Shown here: positions 51,958-60,730 of the stretch, one piece after another
How the letters are laid out: each line of letters starts with the position of its first letter
Position numbering within the stretch: position 1 is the stretch's first letter
Source: JBBATK01 sp044228285
Lineage (GTDB): Bacteria; Bacteroidota; Ignavibacteria; Kapaibacteriales; NICIL-2
Length of the DNA stretch: 64,000 bases
NCBI GenBank assembly: GCA_044228285.1
Contig: JBGAVD010000001.1
Span: 248,001-312,000, forward strand
Direction: 5' to 3'
Translations under genes and position numbers: made by a program
Notes under the pieces: generated by a model
Told to the model about the DNA's origin: nothing
Databases searched by the model: none
Seen by the model: only the letters and a program-made list of their open reading frames with translations

Positions 51958-52793
51958 GCAACCAGTTAGTTGGACTCTTCGACCAGGTAAACCGACAGGC
52001 CGATGAGTATGTTGAGCTCTTCAATGCCTTGCGTCGAAAGATTCGCGAGATGGACGAGCTGCGTCATGATATGGACAAGCAGTTGTCCAACTTTCGCGTT
52101 GAATCAAATGAGGCTACGCAAACGGCTCGTCAGGCAATCGAGATTGCCTTGGAAGAGTTGCATAGTCGTGTCAACTTTGTTCACGAAGTGCATGCAGATC
52201 TGGAGAGTATTCGAAGGCTGAAGACAGCTCTCGTTGACCTGCGTATGACCTTCCAGAAGAAGAATATGGAACTCGATGAGGTCGTCCACTCGGTGCAGAA
52301 CTTTGTGCGCAACGAGGTAGAGACGTCATTTGTCACTCAAGACAAGAACATTGATCGTAAACTGAAAGCCATCCTTACTGAGCTGAGCAGTTTTGATACA
52401 CGACTCGTGAACATTCAGGACTTGCATCGCCGCGAATTCATGCAGATCAGCGAAGAAGTTGCCAAAGTGAAAAGTAGAATTGCCGATACAAAGTACTTAG
52501 TAGATGATGCGACAAAAGCAATTGAAGAGATCGTTGCAAGCTCTACGGAAACAGTTAGCGAGAAGACAAAAAAGTTAAGCGATGAGCTAGGTGCTAAAGT
52601 ACACAGCACTGTTCAAAACCTTGTCAATGAAGGTGCTTTTAAAGATCGCGTCGATCATCTTCGCGTAGAAGTGCACGCTATGGATAGAAAACTCCGACGT
52701 GACCAACAGAGCACAGCAATGCGTTCCCTGATTGGAATTGGAGTCGCGGGCTTAGCACTCTTGCTCGCCATTGTCTCATTCTTTGTCCAGTAA
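51936..52793 (+). CDS. Tail-anchored coiled-coil protein
   Basis: The 285 residues are almost all heptad-like charged helix, from about 20 to 255 (for example MDELRHDMDKQLSNFRVESNEATQTARQAIEIALEELHSRV and DRVDHLRVEVHAMDRKLRRDQQS). A single hydrophobic segment at the very C terminus (GIGVAGLALLLAIVSFFV, about 266-284) acts as a tail anchor. There is no signal peptide, so the coil faces the cytosol. It could tether or measure distance at the membrane, or bundle with its small partner encoded just upstream. No family is recognised. It ends one base before the convergent substrate-binding protein stop, so no room for a terminator exists. Confidence 0.7.
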   Translation: MQSHPTLSNQLVGLFDQVNRQADEYVELFNALRRKIREMDELRHDMDKQLSNFRVESNEATQTARQAIEIALEELHSRVNFVHEVHADLESIRRLKTALVDLRMTFQKKNMELDEVVHSVQNFVRNEVETSFVTQDKNIDRKLKAILTELSSFDTRLVNIQDLHRREFMQISEEVAKVKSRIADTKYLVDDATKAIEEIVASSTETVSEKTKKLSDELGAKVHSTVQNLVNEGAFKDRVDHLRVEVHAMDRKLRRDQQSTAMRSLIGIGVAGLALLLAIVSFFVQ

Positions 52794-52794
52794 C

Positions 52795-54606
52795 TCAGTG
52801 CAGAGCAGCTTTGTTAAACCAAACGTAAACATAGGCTCGCTTGTCCATTGCATTGTTGTGATATCCTTCCACATACGCCTGCACCAAACGATAGTCTTCA
52901 TCATAGAATGACAACATGAGCGGTGCATCATTCATGGCTATCTGCTCAGCCTTACGGAACAACAGATTGCGTTCATCACGCGCAGGCGTTGAGCGAGCTT
53001 TGTCAAAGAGCGCATCAAACTCAGGATTCTGATAGCGCATTCCATTCTGTGGAGAAGCAATATCAAAGGACTCAGGAACATGCTTGCCATAGAATAACGA
53101 AAGAAAGCTCTCGGGATCCGGATAGTCAGCAACCCAACCTAGTCTATAAAACGCAGCCTTGCCATGATCAACAGCATCCAAGTGCTGAGCGAACTCAACC
53201 ATCTTGAGTTTACAATCTATGCCCAGGTTCTCGATCAACATGGTCTGTACGGCTTCAGCTACGAGAGTATTGCGACCACCACCGGCATTCAGCTGCAATG
53301 TTACAGTAGGGAAGCCCTTGCCATCGGGATAACCAGCTGCAGCCATGAGCTCTCTTGCCTTTGGCAGATTGAAGTCGTATCCAACCACGCTATCGCTTGC
53401 ATAGCCAGGCATCGTGGGTGGCACCAAACCATGGATGGCGGGAGCACCAGCCTGCCCTTTGAGAACAAAGGCAATAATGCGTGAACGGTCGATTGCGTAG
53501 TTGAAGGCTTGGCGCACACGTTTGTCCTTAAAGACGTCGCTCTTCGTGAGCATGCCATAGTACTGTGAACTCAACGCCATCTTTCGCAGAAGTTTGTATT
53601 TCGCAAAGGCTGGACGAAGGTTTTTATTCTCGTCGATAATCGTTGGAAAGAACTCAGTAGGGATGCGATACGATTCATCCAAGTTTCCTTCGCGAAACTC
53701 GAGGAGTTGGATTTTATCGTCCTTCATGAAAGTGGTGTGCACCGCATCAAGATAGGGCAACTGATTCCCAAACTCATCCTTCTTCCAATACTTTGGATTT
53801 CTCACCAAATCGCACTCGATGTCTTGTGTCCAATGATGAAACTTGAAAGGACCACTGCCCACGGGATGGCGGAAGAAATCTTTGTCATAAAACTCAACCG
53901 CCTCGTGCGGAACGATGCCGCAGGAGTTGAGAGCAACCATGTATTCGAAGGGACCAAAGGCTTCGTTCAGATGTATCTGGAACGTAAAGCGGTCCGACGC
54001 GACGAAGCCGCGTACGCTCGGAACTGATGGTTTCTGTCCTGTCTGAACATCGCGTGTTGCCATGTAGTACTCATCTGAGCCGACTACCTTTCCGCGAAAG
54101 AACTCAGAGCTAAGAGTTTTGGTTCTCGCATCGCAGATACGATTGAATGAGTACGCTACATCATACGCATCAAGCTCTCTCCCGATGCCTCCAGGAAAAC
54201 ATGGGTCATCATGGAATCGTACTCCATGGCGAATGTGGTAGGTGTAGGTTTTTCCGTCTTCTGAAATCTCCCAGCGCTCTGCTAGCTCACTCGTAAGATT
54301 GAGGTCCTCATCGAAGTACAAAAGGAGGTCGTAGATCTGTTCACAGAGGTGAGAGGAAGTGACGTCGTTGACACCAACGGGATCCATTGAGCGCAATTCA
54401 CCATTCTCATTTACCCGAAAAGTCCCGCCGCGATAGCGACCGCCCTGTACCTCCTGAAGTTGCTCAGGTTTTATACTCTGGCGCACTTTGCAAGCACTTA
54501 GAGTACACAGTGCGATGGCTGAAGCTACAATCGCAGTGAAGACAATATGTTGTTGCCAGCGAATCTCTCGCACTCGCATCCGTCGTTTCATAGGATTTTT
54601 CTCCAT
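52795..54606 (-). CDS. ABC transporter peptide-binding lipoprotein (SBP family 5)
   Basis: The 603 residues have a lipobox, LCTLSAC, after an unusually long basic N-region (start 54606, or ATG at 54591). The mature protein is a DppA/OppA-type extracytoplasmic binding protein: GGTFRVNENGELRSMDPVGVNDVTSSHLCEQIYDLLLYFDEDLNLTSELAERWEISEDGKTYTYHIRHGVRFHDDP, then VAYSFNRICD, PVGSGPFKFHHW, KDKRVRQAFNYAIDRSRII and YPDPESFLSLFYG. It delivers oligopeptides or similar ligands to a permease not in this window, or serves as an orphan receptor. The ligand cannot be predicted. It ends 1 base after the coiled-coil gene on the other strand. Confidence 0.9.
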   Translation of the reverse strand: MEKNPMKRRMRVREIRWQQHIVFTAIVASAIALCTLSACKVRQSIKPEQLQEVQGGRYRGGTFRVNENGELRSMDPVGVNDVTSSHLCEQIYDLLLYFDEDLNLTSELAERWEISEDGKTYTYHIRHGVRFHDDPCFPGGIGRELDAYDVAYSFNRICDARTKTLSSEFFRGKVVGSDEYYMATRDVQTGQKPSVPSVRGFVASDRFTFQIHLNEAFGPFEYMVALNSCGIVPHEAVEFYDKDFFRHPVGSGPFKFHHWTQDIECDLVRNPKYWKKDEFGNQLPYLDAVHTTFMKDDKIQLLEFREGNLDESYRIPTEFFPTIIDENKNLRPAFAKYKLLRKMALSSQYYGMLTKSDVFKDKRVRQAFNYAIDRSRIIAFVLKGQAGAPAIHGLVPPTMPGYASDSVVGYDFNLPKARELMAAAGYPDGKGFPTVTLQLNAGGGRNTLVAEAVQTMLIENLGIDCKLKMVEFAQHLDAVDHGKAAFYRLGWVADYPDPESFLSLFYGKHVPESFDIASPQNGMRYQNPEFDALFDKARSTPARDERNLLFRKAEQIAMNDAPLMLSFYDEDYRLVQAYVEGYHNNAMDKRAYVYVWFNKAALH

Positions 54607-54676
54607 GGCGTCGCAGCGCTGTCGCGCCGCTAGCCACTCCTCAGTGTATCAAGATCGAAGTCGAATAAGGTCGATG

Positions 54677-56833
54677 TTAGTTCTGGGTTGTGTTCGAACG
54701 TTGCAGTGACTCGTGAAGGATCTCCGAAATGTCCTTCACCTGTACATGGTCAATCTGCTCCGCTGCTTTTACGCCGTCGGTGATCATGGTTGTGCAGAAA
54801 GGACAATTCACGGCAACAGTTTTTGCGCCTGTTGCGAGAAGCTCGTTGGTACGGTTAATGTTTACACGTTCTCCAACAACTTCCTCCATGAACATCCTGC
54901 CACCACCAGCGCCACAGCAGAATCCGCGGTCGGCACTACGTTCCACTTCAACAATTTTCAAACCAGGGATGTTTTCGATCAAAGCGCGAGGAGCTTCAAA
55001 CTCTGAATTGTAACGTCCGAGATAACAAGAATCGTGATAGGCAATGAGCTCTGGTGAAACACCGGAAGCGCTCTTGTCCAAGACGAGTCGACCATCTGCA
55101 ATGAGCTTTGCAATGAACTGTGTGTGGTGATGTACCTGGTACTCTCCTCCGTATTGCGGGTAGTCGTTGTGTAGGGTGTTAAAGCAGTGTGGACATGTTG
55201 TAACGATTTGCTGAACGCCATAGTTGTTCATCGTCTCAATGTTCATCTTGGTCATCGCATCTGCCAAGTACTCGTTACCACTGCGACGAGCGGGGTCGCC
55301 AGTACAACGCTCTTCATTACCAAGAATGCGGAACTTGACATTGGCTATCTGCATGAGTGATGCGAAAGAGCGGCTAATCTTCTTCGCACGCTCGTCATAG
55401 CTGCCTGCACAACCAACCCAGAACAGGACTTCCATCTCTGGATCCTCTGCAGCGGTTTTGATGTCCATGCCCTCGGTCCATGCAGCTCTATCATCGGCCG
55501 ACATCCCGCCCCAAGGCACGCCATTGTTCTCAATGTTCGAGAAGATATCAGGAAGGAGCGCTGACTCCTCGTTAAAGCTTGATTCCATCATGACCATGGA
55601 GCGTCGCATGCCAACAATGGCTGGGACGTGTTCGATGTTCACCGGACACTCCTGCATGCATGCTCCACACGTAGTGCAAGCCCAGAGTGCATCCTGCGAC
55701 ACATAGTCACCAATGAGTTTCTTATTCCAAACGTCACGCTCAGCTTCGCTGAGGGTGTTCTCGAAGATCTCACGTTCGAGTTCATCGAACTCAGCAACAT
55801 TCTTGCCTTTGACGATGCGCTGCGCTGCTTGCTGACGATCTAGACGCGATGTGTTATCAGCCACATCTTGAAGTTTCATGAGCAGCGGGCCTTTGTCCAT
55901 CGTTCGATGATTAATCTGTACCATGATTTCGCGCGGATCCAGCACCTTGCCTGTTTGATTAGCAGGACAAACGCTGGTACAGCGTCCGCAGTGCGTACAA
56001 GTGTAGCCGTCAAAGAGTGTTTTCCATGAAAAGTCTTCAATATCACTCACCCCAAACTTCACAATCTCTGATTCCACCTCGAATTCAATTTTCTCAAGAG
56101 TATTAGGATACTGCAATGGAGAGAAGAACACGTTCGGTACGGATGTAAGCACGTGTAAGTGTTTTGAGTAGGGAAGGTAATTGGTGAAAGCCAAGATCAG
56201 AACAATGTGTATCCACCAAGCTGTGTGGTATGTGCATTCCAATGCTGAGGTACTCAGCCCAGCAAAAAAGGTATGCGCAACGAATGAAGAGACTGGTCGC
56301 AGGGCCCAATGACTATCTGTTCCCAACGCAACATGTGCAGAATTCTGAATGAGCAGAGCGCTAACGATGCTAAAGATGCAAAGCAAGATCATTGCTGCTT
56401 CTACTCGTTCGTGTTCGACTTGCAAACGTTGTACTTTGCTGACGTAGCGGCGCCACAACGACATCACCACCCCGAGAATAATAAACAAGCAGAAGAAATC
56501 TACGAGCAGGGAGAAGAGGGAGTAGATGGGACCGAGGAAGCTGATTCCCAGACTTGGGTGCAAACCCTCCAACACAGCCTCAGCTGCAGCACTTAATAGG
56601 ATCATGAAGCCCCAGAAAATGGCCGCGTGAATCGGACCCGCCTTTTTGTCGCGCAGGATCTTCGTCTGGAAGATTGCTACCTTGATTGTGTGCATCAAGC
56701 GATCATAGGGACGATCCCAGCGTACATCGGCCTTTGCGAAAGACAAATACCGGAGCAGTCGCCAAACGGAGCGAGCCATGATGCCGCCTGCGGCAACGAA
56801 TACGATGAGAAAAAGGTAGTTTGATGTTTGCAT
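54677..56833 (-). CDS. Membrane Fe-S oxidoreductase (HdrD/GlpC-like fused to cytochrome b-type domain)
   Basis: The 718 residues fuse a nitrate-reductase-gamma-like membrane part (about six segments, residues 1-250, with many His) to an HdrD/GlpC-type iron-sulfur part. The two 4Fe-4S motifs are CTHCGRCTSVCPANQTGKVLDP and CTTCGACMQECPVNIEHVP. The two CCG-type blocks appear as FWVGCAGSYDERAKKISRSF, ... ERCTGDP and CCGAGGGRMFMEE, with TCPHCFNTLHNDYP. Such fusions take electrons from a partner, often ETF, to menaquinone, linking acyl-CoA oxidation to respiration. The acyl-CoA dehydrogenase in the window could feed it, but ETF genes are not seen. Confidence 0.88.
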   Translation of the reverse strand: MQTSNYLFLIVFVAAGGIMARSVWRLLRYLSFAKADVRWDRPYDRLMHTIKVAIFQTKILRDKKAGPIHAAIFWGFMILLSAAAEAVLEGLHPSLGISFLGPIYSLFSLLVDFFCLFIILGVVMSLWRRYVSKVQRLQVEHERVEAAMILLCIFSIVSALLIQNSAHVALGTDSHWALRPVSSFVAHTFFAGLSTSALECTYHTAWWIHIVLILAFTNYLPYSKHLHVLTSVPNVFFSPLQYPNTLEKIEFEVESEIVKFGVSDIEDFSWKTLFDGYTCTHCGRCTSVCPANQTGKVLDPREIMVQINHRTMDKGPLLMKLQDVADNTSRLDRQQAAQRIVKGKNVAEFDELEREIFENTLSEAERDVWNKKLIGDYVSQDALWACTTCGACMQECPVNIEHVPAIVGMRRSMVMMESSFNEESALLPDIFSNIENNGVPWGGMSADDRAAWTEGMDIKTAAEDPEMEVLFWVGCAGSYDERAKKISRSFASLMQIANVKFRILGNEERCTGDPARRSGNEYLADAMTKMNIETMNNYGVQQIVTTCPHCFNTLHNDYPQYGGEYQVHHHTQFIAKLIADGRLVLDKSASGVSPELIAYHDSCYLGRYNSEFEAPRALIENIPGLKIVEVERSADRGFCCGAGGGRMFMEEVVGERVNINRTNELLATGAKTVAVNCPFCTTMITDGVKAAEQIDHVQVKDISEILHESLQRSNTTQN

Positions 56834-57024
56834 AGGTAGATACTCCCCGACTCAATAAAGCCTTTTTTGGTGCTGCGCACTCGATGCGCTGGAAACTCAG
56901 TCTTGCAAAAATACCCTTCCGTCTGCAATTCCAGAGCTGTTCAAAGAATTCCCTTGAGAGCTTGGGGAATAGCTGGCGGTTTGGAAGTGTAGGCGAGAGG
57001 CTATGGATATTGCTGAAGGCTGGG

Positions 57025-57045
57025 GTAGCGCCCGAAAGGGCGTAC
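57025..57045. repeat. Mini-hairpin, GAAA loop
   Basis: GTA-g-CGCCC-GAAA-GGGCG-TAC is a 5-bp stem extended by three further pairs after one bulged G. It lies upstream of the DegT gene in a 291-base divergent gap that otherwise shows nothing recognisable. It resembles the GAA hairpin at 16183 (same CGCCC arm). Confidence 0.5.
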
Positions 57046-57124
57046 TGAGTATGAAAAATTCCCTGAAGAGCTCATGCTGCATCGTAGTTTTGCGGACTGT
57101 CACCACTATACTACTTCGTCCGCC

Positions 57125-58291
57125 ATGACCGTTCCTCTGCTCGATCTCAAGCTCCAGTACAATACCTTAAAGGAAGAATTTGAATCTACGTTGACTCGAA
57201 TTGCAGCCTCGCAAATGCTCATTTTGGGACAAGAAACCACGAAACTGGAGAAGGATCTTGCGGAATACTGCGATTGTCGCTATGCCATTGGCGTATCCAG
57301 TGGAACCGACGCGCTGCTTATGGCTCTCATGGCTCTGGATATCCAGCCCGGTGACGAGGTTATCCTGCCCACCTACTCCTTCTTTGCCACCGCCGGAACT
57401 GTTGCACGCTTGCACGCGGTTCCTGTGTTTGTCGACTCGGATCCTTACAGCTGCAATATCAACCCGGAAGCATTAGCAAGGGCTATAAGCGCGAAGACCA
57501 AAGCTATCATGCCAGTACACTTGTATGGTCAGAGCGCGGATATGGATGCGATACTTTCCATTGCTCAGGCACACAAGATTCCTGTTATTGAAGACGCTGC
57601 TCAAGCTTTGGGAACGCAGTACAAGAACGGTCGTAAAGTTGGTTCAATGGGATTGATGGGATGTTACTCGTTCTATCCTACAAAGAACCTTGGTGCGTTT
57701 GGCGATGCGGGTCTCATTGGCACGAATGACGAAGAGCTGTATGTGAAGTTGAAGCAAATGCGCAATCACGGAATGGAGCCTCGATACTATCATAAGTTCA
57801 TAGGCGGAAATTTCCGTATCGATGAACTGCAGTCTGCCGTCCTCAACGTAAAGTTTCCGCACCTAGAAGAATGGCACGCAGCGCGCAGACGGAACGCTGA
57901 TCTCTACACAAAGACCTTTATTGAGATGGGCTTAGCACAAGCCGAAGGTGCTATTGATTTCAATGAGAACTCAAAGGTGCGTTTGCCCATGGCAGCTTAC
58001 CGTGATTCAGGTGTGACGAATTATCACATCTACAATCAATATGTCATTCATGTTGAGAAGCGTGATGAACTCCGACAATTCCTGAGTTCAAAGAATGTGG
58101 GCTCTGAGATTTATTATCCAGTTCCATTCCACCGTCAAGAGTGCTTTGCTTCGATGAACTGTGTGGACAGTGATTTCCCGGTTGCGAATCGTTTGGCGGC
58201 AGAAACACTGGCACTCCCAATATTCCCAGAGTTGAAGCCAGAACAAATCGTCTACGTGGTCGAGATGATTGCTGAGTTCATGAAGAGCTAA
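57125..58291 (+). CDS. DegT/DnrJ/EryC1/StrS family sugar aminotransferase
   Basis: The 388 residues start at the ATG at 57125 (MTVPLLDLKLQYNTLKEEF), the usual family start; an in-frame extension to 57074 is not conserved. This PLP enzyme transaminates keto-sugar nucleotides for surface glycans. Features are AIGVSSGTDALLMALMALDIQPGDEVILPTYSFFATA, VDSDPYSCNINPE, IMPVHLYGQSADM, IEDAAQALGTQYK, the PLP lysine in SFYPTKNLGAFGDAG (Lys187) and GGNFRIDELQSAVLNVK. The product sugar cannot be told. No other nucleotide-sugar genes are adjacent. Confidence 0.93.
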   Translation: MTVPLLDLKLQYNTLKEEFESTLTRIAASQMLILGQETTKLEKDLAEYCDCRYAIGVSSGTDALLMALMALDIQPGDEVILPTYSFFATAGTVARLHAVPVFVDSDPYSCNINPEALARAISAKTKAIMPVHLYGQSADMDAILSIAQAHKIPVIEDAAQALGTQYKNGRKVGSMGLMGCYSFYPTKNLGAFGDAGLIGTNDEELYVKLKQMRNHGMEPRYYHKFIGGNFRIDELQSAVLNVKFPHLEEWHAARRRNADLYTKTFIEMGLAQAEGAIDFNENSKVRLPMAAYRDSGVTNYHIYNQYVIHVEKRDELRQFLSSKNVGSEIYYPVPFHRQECFASMNCVDSDFPVANRLAAETLALPIFPELKPEQIVYVVEMIAEFMKS

Positions 58292-58313
58292 AATTCAGTG
58301 GCTTGATATCAGA

Positions 58314-58342
58314 ACTCGTCTTGAACCAGGATGTTGACGAGT
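58314..58342. terminator. Weak hairpin between convergent genes
   Basis: ACTCGTC (58314-58320) pairs with GACGAGT (58336-58342) over a 15-base loop, 23 bases after the DegT stop. No T tract follows. It is the only structure in the gap to the nucleoid protein gene. Confidence 0.3.
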
Positions 58343-58403
58343 AGCGCGCTCTTACTGCACTTGACTTCATAAGACTGTTGCAGAGGATGCTCCGTGACGA
58401 CAC

Positions 58404-59450
58404 TTAGCTTTCGTCTTTGTAGTAAATCTTGTAGAATTTTCTACCGTCACGCTCTACTCCTTTTTCGATCATCTCTTGATTGCCGTGGATATAGATGTGA
58501 AAGTTCTTGTCAAGTTTCAGAACACTCTTAAAGATGCGCTGTTGCTTCTTCACGGCTGGTGCTGAAATGTCGAAGCTTTCGGGAGCATTTTGCCCGCGCT
58601 CGAGCGCTTTGTTGGTACTAAATTCATTGAAGGAGGATTCGCGTTCCTCATCACGAAACACCGCTTTCGCGAATTCCTTTGGTTCACAGCGCGCATTCTT
58701 CTGAAAGTACTCAACCGAGCGGTTGAGAAGAGCGATAGTCTCAGCTTTCGTGATGTCTTGCTCTTCACCGAGTTGTTTGGTAATAAAGTCTTTGGCTACC
58801 GTCATGAACTGTCGTGTTTGGTGGTAGCCATCTGCAAGAGCCTCCAAGCCGAGAAAATCTTCTTTCCAGAATCGCGCTTCGTCGCTCTTTCGGGCTTTGT
58901 CAACAAGCAGTGTGCGATAGCCGTCTTCTTCTTCCGTATTGAAAATCAGGCAGGCTTTGTCTAGGCTGTCCAAGCTGAATCCTTCATCAATAGCCAGGTG
59001 GACGCCCTTGGCATCGCTATTCAATTTGAGGAAGGGCGCGATGCTTTCAGACTTGAAGATGCCGACAGCGTCGAAGACTTCATCGACAAGTACTAAATCG
59101 CTGAAGTAGGCCATCGTGAAATAGCCTTCTTTGATATTCGGATGGGTTGAGTGTTGATGGAGCTGCTCAGCTATCACGCGAGAATGTCCGAGTAAGCGAC
59201 TTGGTTCGTTGAAGATGTCGCGGATCAAGGAATGGAGAGTGTGAGCCGTTAAACCATCATCATGATGGAAGTGGAAGAACTCTTCGGTTTTGATCGGCGA
59301 AAGAAAGTACTGCAAGAGTAAGTCTGATTGCTCAGGACTCAGTGATACGTTAGAGTGCGAGAACACGCAGGCTTTTTCACTATCGGCTGGTGGCACGAAA
59401 TGTACCAAACATTGCTTGAGTTCAACGGCGCTGAAATCTGATGCGATCAT
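58404..59450 (-). CDS. Nucleoid-associated protein, NA37/YejK family
   Basis: The 348 residues start at the ATG at 59450 (MIASDFSAVELKQCLVHFVPPAD); a 23-residue extension is not conserved. The family (37-kDa nucleoid-associated protein of E. coli) binds DNA in the nucleoid with no settled role. Typical features are the KxxxHxV start, DGLTAHTLHSLIRDIFNEPSRLLGHSRVIAEQLH, MAYFSDLVLVDEVFDAVGIFKSES, IFNTEEEDGYRTLLVDKARKSDEARFWKEDFLGLEALADGYHQTRQFMTVAKDF, and a C-terminal basic IYIHGNQEMIEKGVERDGRKFYKIYY. In Bacteroidota it is patchily distributed and sometimes travels near defence genes, but no such genes lie here. Confidence 0.8.
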   Translation of the reverse strand: MIASDFSAVELKQCLVHFVPPADSEKACVFSHSNVSLSPEQSDLLLQYFLSPIKTEEFFHFHHDDGLTAHTLHSLIRDIFNEPSRLLGHSRVIAEQLHQHSTHPNIKEGYFTMAYFSDLVLVDEVFDAVGIFKSESIAPFLKLNSDAKGVHLAIDEGFSLDSLDKACLIFNTEEEDGYRTLLVDKARKSDEARFWKEDFLGLEALADGYHQTRQFMTVAKDFITKQLGEEQDITKAETIALLNRSVEYFQKNARCEPKEFAKAVFRDEERESSFNEFSTNKALERGQNAPESFDISAPAVKKQQRIFKSVLKLDKNFHIYIHGNQEMIEKGVERDGRKFYKIYYKDES

Positions 59451-59581
59451 ATTCGTCAGGTGATGAATCAGGGAAGAAGAGCAGCAGGTTGTGAAATGCT
59501 GCCGACAAAAGATGAGCAAAATAGCGGCTGTACTCCTTCTTTACATCAACCAAGTTTACACACTCATTGTTTGAACTATCT

Positions 59582-60115
59582 ATGAGCCCAGAATATCTTC
59601 TCCCAACCAGAGCTGCATTCCAATCATACAAGTCATTAGGCGAGCGCGCACTCTCGCAAACTTCAGAAGAGGCATTGAGCTTGAGTGTCACTAGTGAATC
59701 GAACTCCATTGCTGTCATCATTCAGCATTTGCATGGCAATATGCTTTCTCGTTGGACTGATATGCTCTCCACAGATGGTGAGAAAGAGTGGCGTGATCGC
59801 GACGCCGAGTTTGAGCCTGTGCGTCGATCGCGCGCCGAACTTATGGACCTTTGGAATAAGGGCTGGGAGTGTCTTTTTAGCAGCTTTGATGCACTACAAG
59901 AAGAAGATTTACCGCGCATCATTCTGATACGTTCTGAGAAACACACTGTTGTTGAGGCGATTCAACGTCAACTTGGACACACAGCCTATCACGTTGGTCA
60001 GATCGTTTACCTTGCGAAAATGTTCTCGATGGGTACGTGGCAAACTCTCAGTGTTGCCAAAGGAGCGTCGAAGCAATTCAATGAAGAGATGCGTCGAAGG
60101 AATGAAGGAGCTTAG
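59582..60115 (+). CDS. DinB-superfamily protein, DUF1572-like
   Basis: The 177 residues start at the ATG at 59582 (MSPEYLLPTRAAFQSYK); a TTG 15 bases upstream is possible. It has the DUF1572/YfiT-like four-helix pattern: SNSIAVIIQHLHGNMLSRWTDMLSTDGEKEWRDRDAEFEP, then EAIQRQLGHTAYHVGQIVYLAKM, where two His and the earlier LHGN His make the metal site. The substrate is unknown. The stop lies within a perfect 12-base palindrome, AGTCTGCAGACT (60114-60125). Confidence 0.8.
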   Translation: MSPEYLLPTRAAFQSYKSLGERALSQTSEEALSLSVTSESNSIAVIIQHLHGNMLSRWTDMLSTDGEKEWRDRDAEFEPVRRSRAELMDLWNKGWECLFSSFDALQEEDLPRIILIRSEKHTVVEAIQRQLGHTAYHVGQIVYLAKMFSMGTWQTLSVAKGASKQFNEEMRRRNEGA

Positions 60116-60130
60116 TCTGCAGACTGCGCC

Positions 60131-60730
60131 TTAGTCATGTAAGCCCTCAATCAAACAGCCAACAGCGGTTGTCTTTTCCTTGGGAGCTTTGCGATGGTTC
60201 AGCATTGCCTCGATGCTTTCTTGAAGTTCGTGACTGCTAACAATACTCCGCATTCGTCCAGGCGCGACAAACCAATTGTCGATACGGCCCCTATAGCATT
60301 GCACTCCGTTGGAGTCCAATACAAAGGCCTCCGGAGTCACCCGAGCCGACAGATCTTTCGTGAGTACCTGCTTTCGGTCAATTGCGCTCTCCAGAGTGCA
60401 GTGATACTTTTCTAGGAACGCCATGACATCTTTAGCAGAGGTCGCAGTATCAGGAAACACCAGGACAAAACGGATCCCTTTGGAAGCATACTGCTGCTGC
60501 AGTTTTTTCAGGAGCGGCGTGTATTTCTGACAGATTGGACAGCTCTCGGAGAAGAAGATGAGCACATAGCCGCGAGCCCCCAAACTCTTTAGCGTTCTTT
60601 GAGTGCCGCTCAGCGTTTCAAACTCTTTATCAAGAGCAGCCTGCGCAAGCAGGCTGCTTGACAAAAAGACGCCAATGACGATAAAAATCGCGAAAGCTCG
60701 AAGACCATGCTCAACGCGGGTTGACATCAC
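60131..60730 (-). CDS. Exported thioredoxin-fold (redoxin/TlpA-like) protein
   Basis: The 199 residues have a signal peptide (AFAIFIVIGVFLSSSLLAQA). A thioredoxin-like domain carries FFSESCPICQKYTPLLKKLQQQYASKGIRFVLVFPD, with CPIC as the redox pair, and the cis-Pro region RVTPEAFVLDSNG. Peroxiredoxin-like redoxins and TlpA share this pattern. Its start overlaps the stop of the copper/haem protein gene upstream by 4 bases, so the two are translated together. It may keep that protein's cysteines or copper site reduced in the periplasm, which is inference. Confidence 0.87.
   Translation of the reverse strand: MMSTRVEHGLRAFAIFIVIGVFLSSSLLAQAALDKEFETLSGTQRTLKSLGARGYVLIFFSESCPICQKYTPLLKKLQQQYASKGIRFVLVFPDTATSAKDVMAFLEKYHCTLESAIDRKQVLTKDLSARVTPEAFVLDSNGVQCYRGRIDNWFVAPGRMRSIVSSHELQESIEAMLNHRKAPKEKTTAVGCLIEGLHD

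Noticed and set aside
60114..60125. AGTCTGCAGACT palindrome as a regulatory site
   Set aside because: It spans the stop codon of a gene and lies between convergent genes, so an operator role is unlikely; 12-base palindromes arise by chance in a window of this size.
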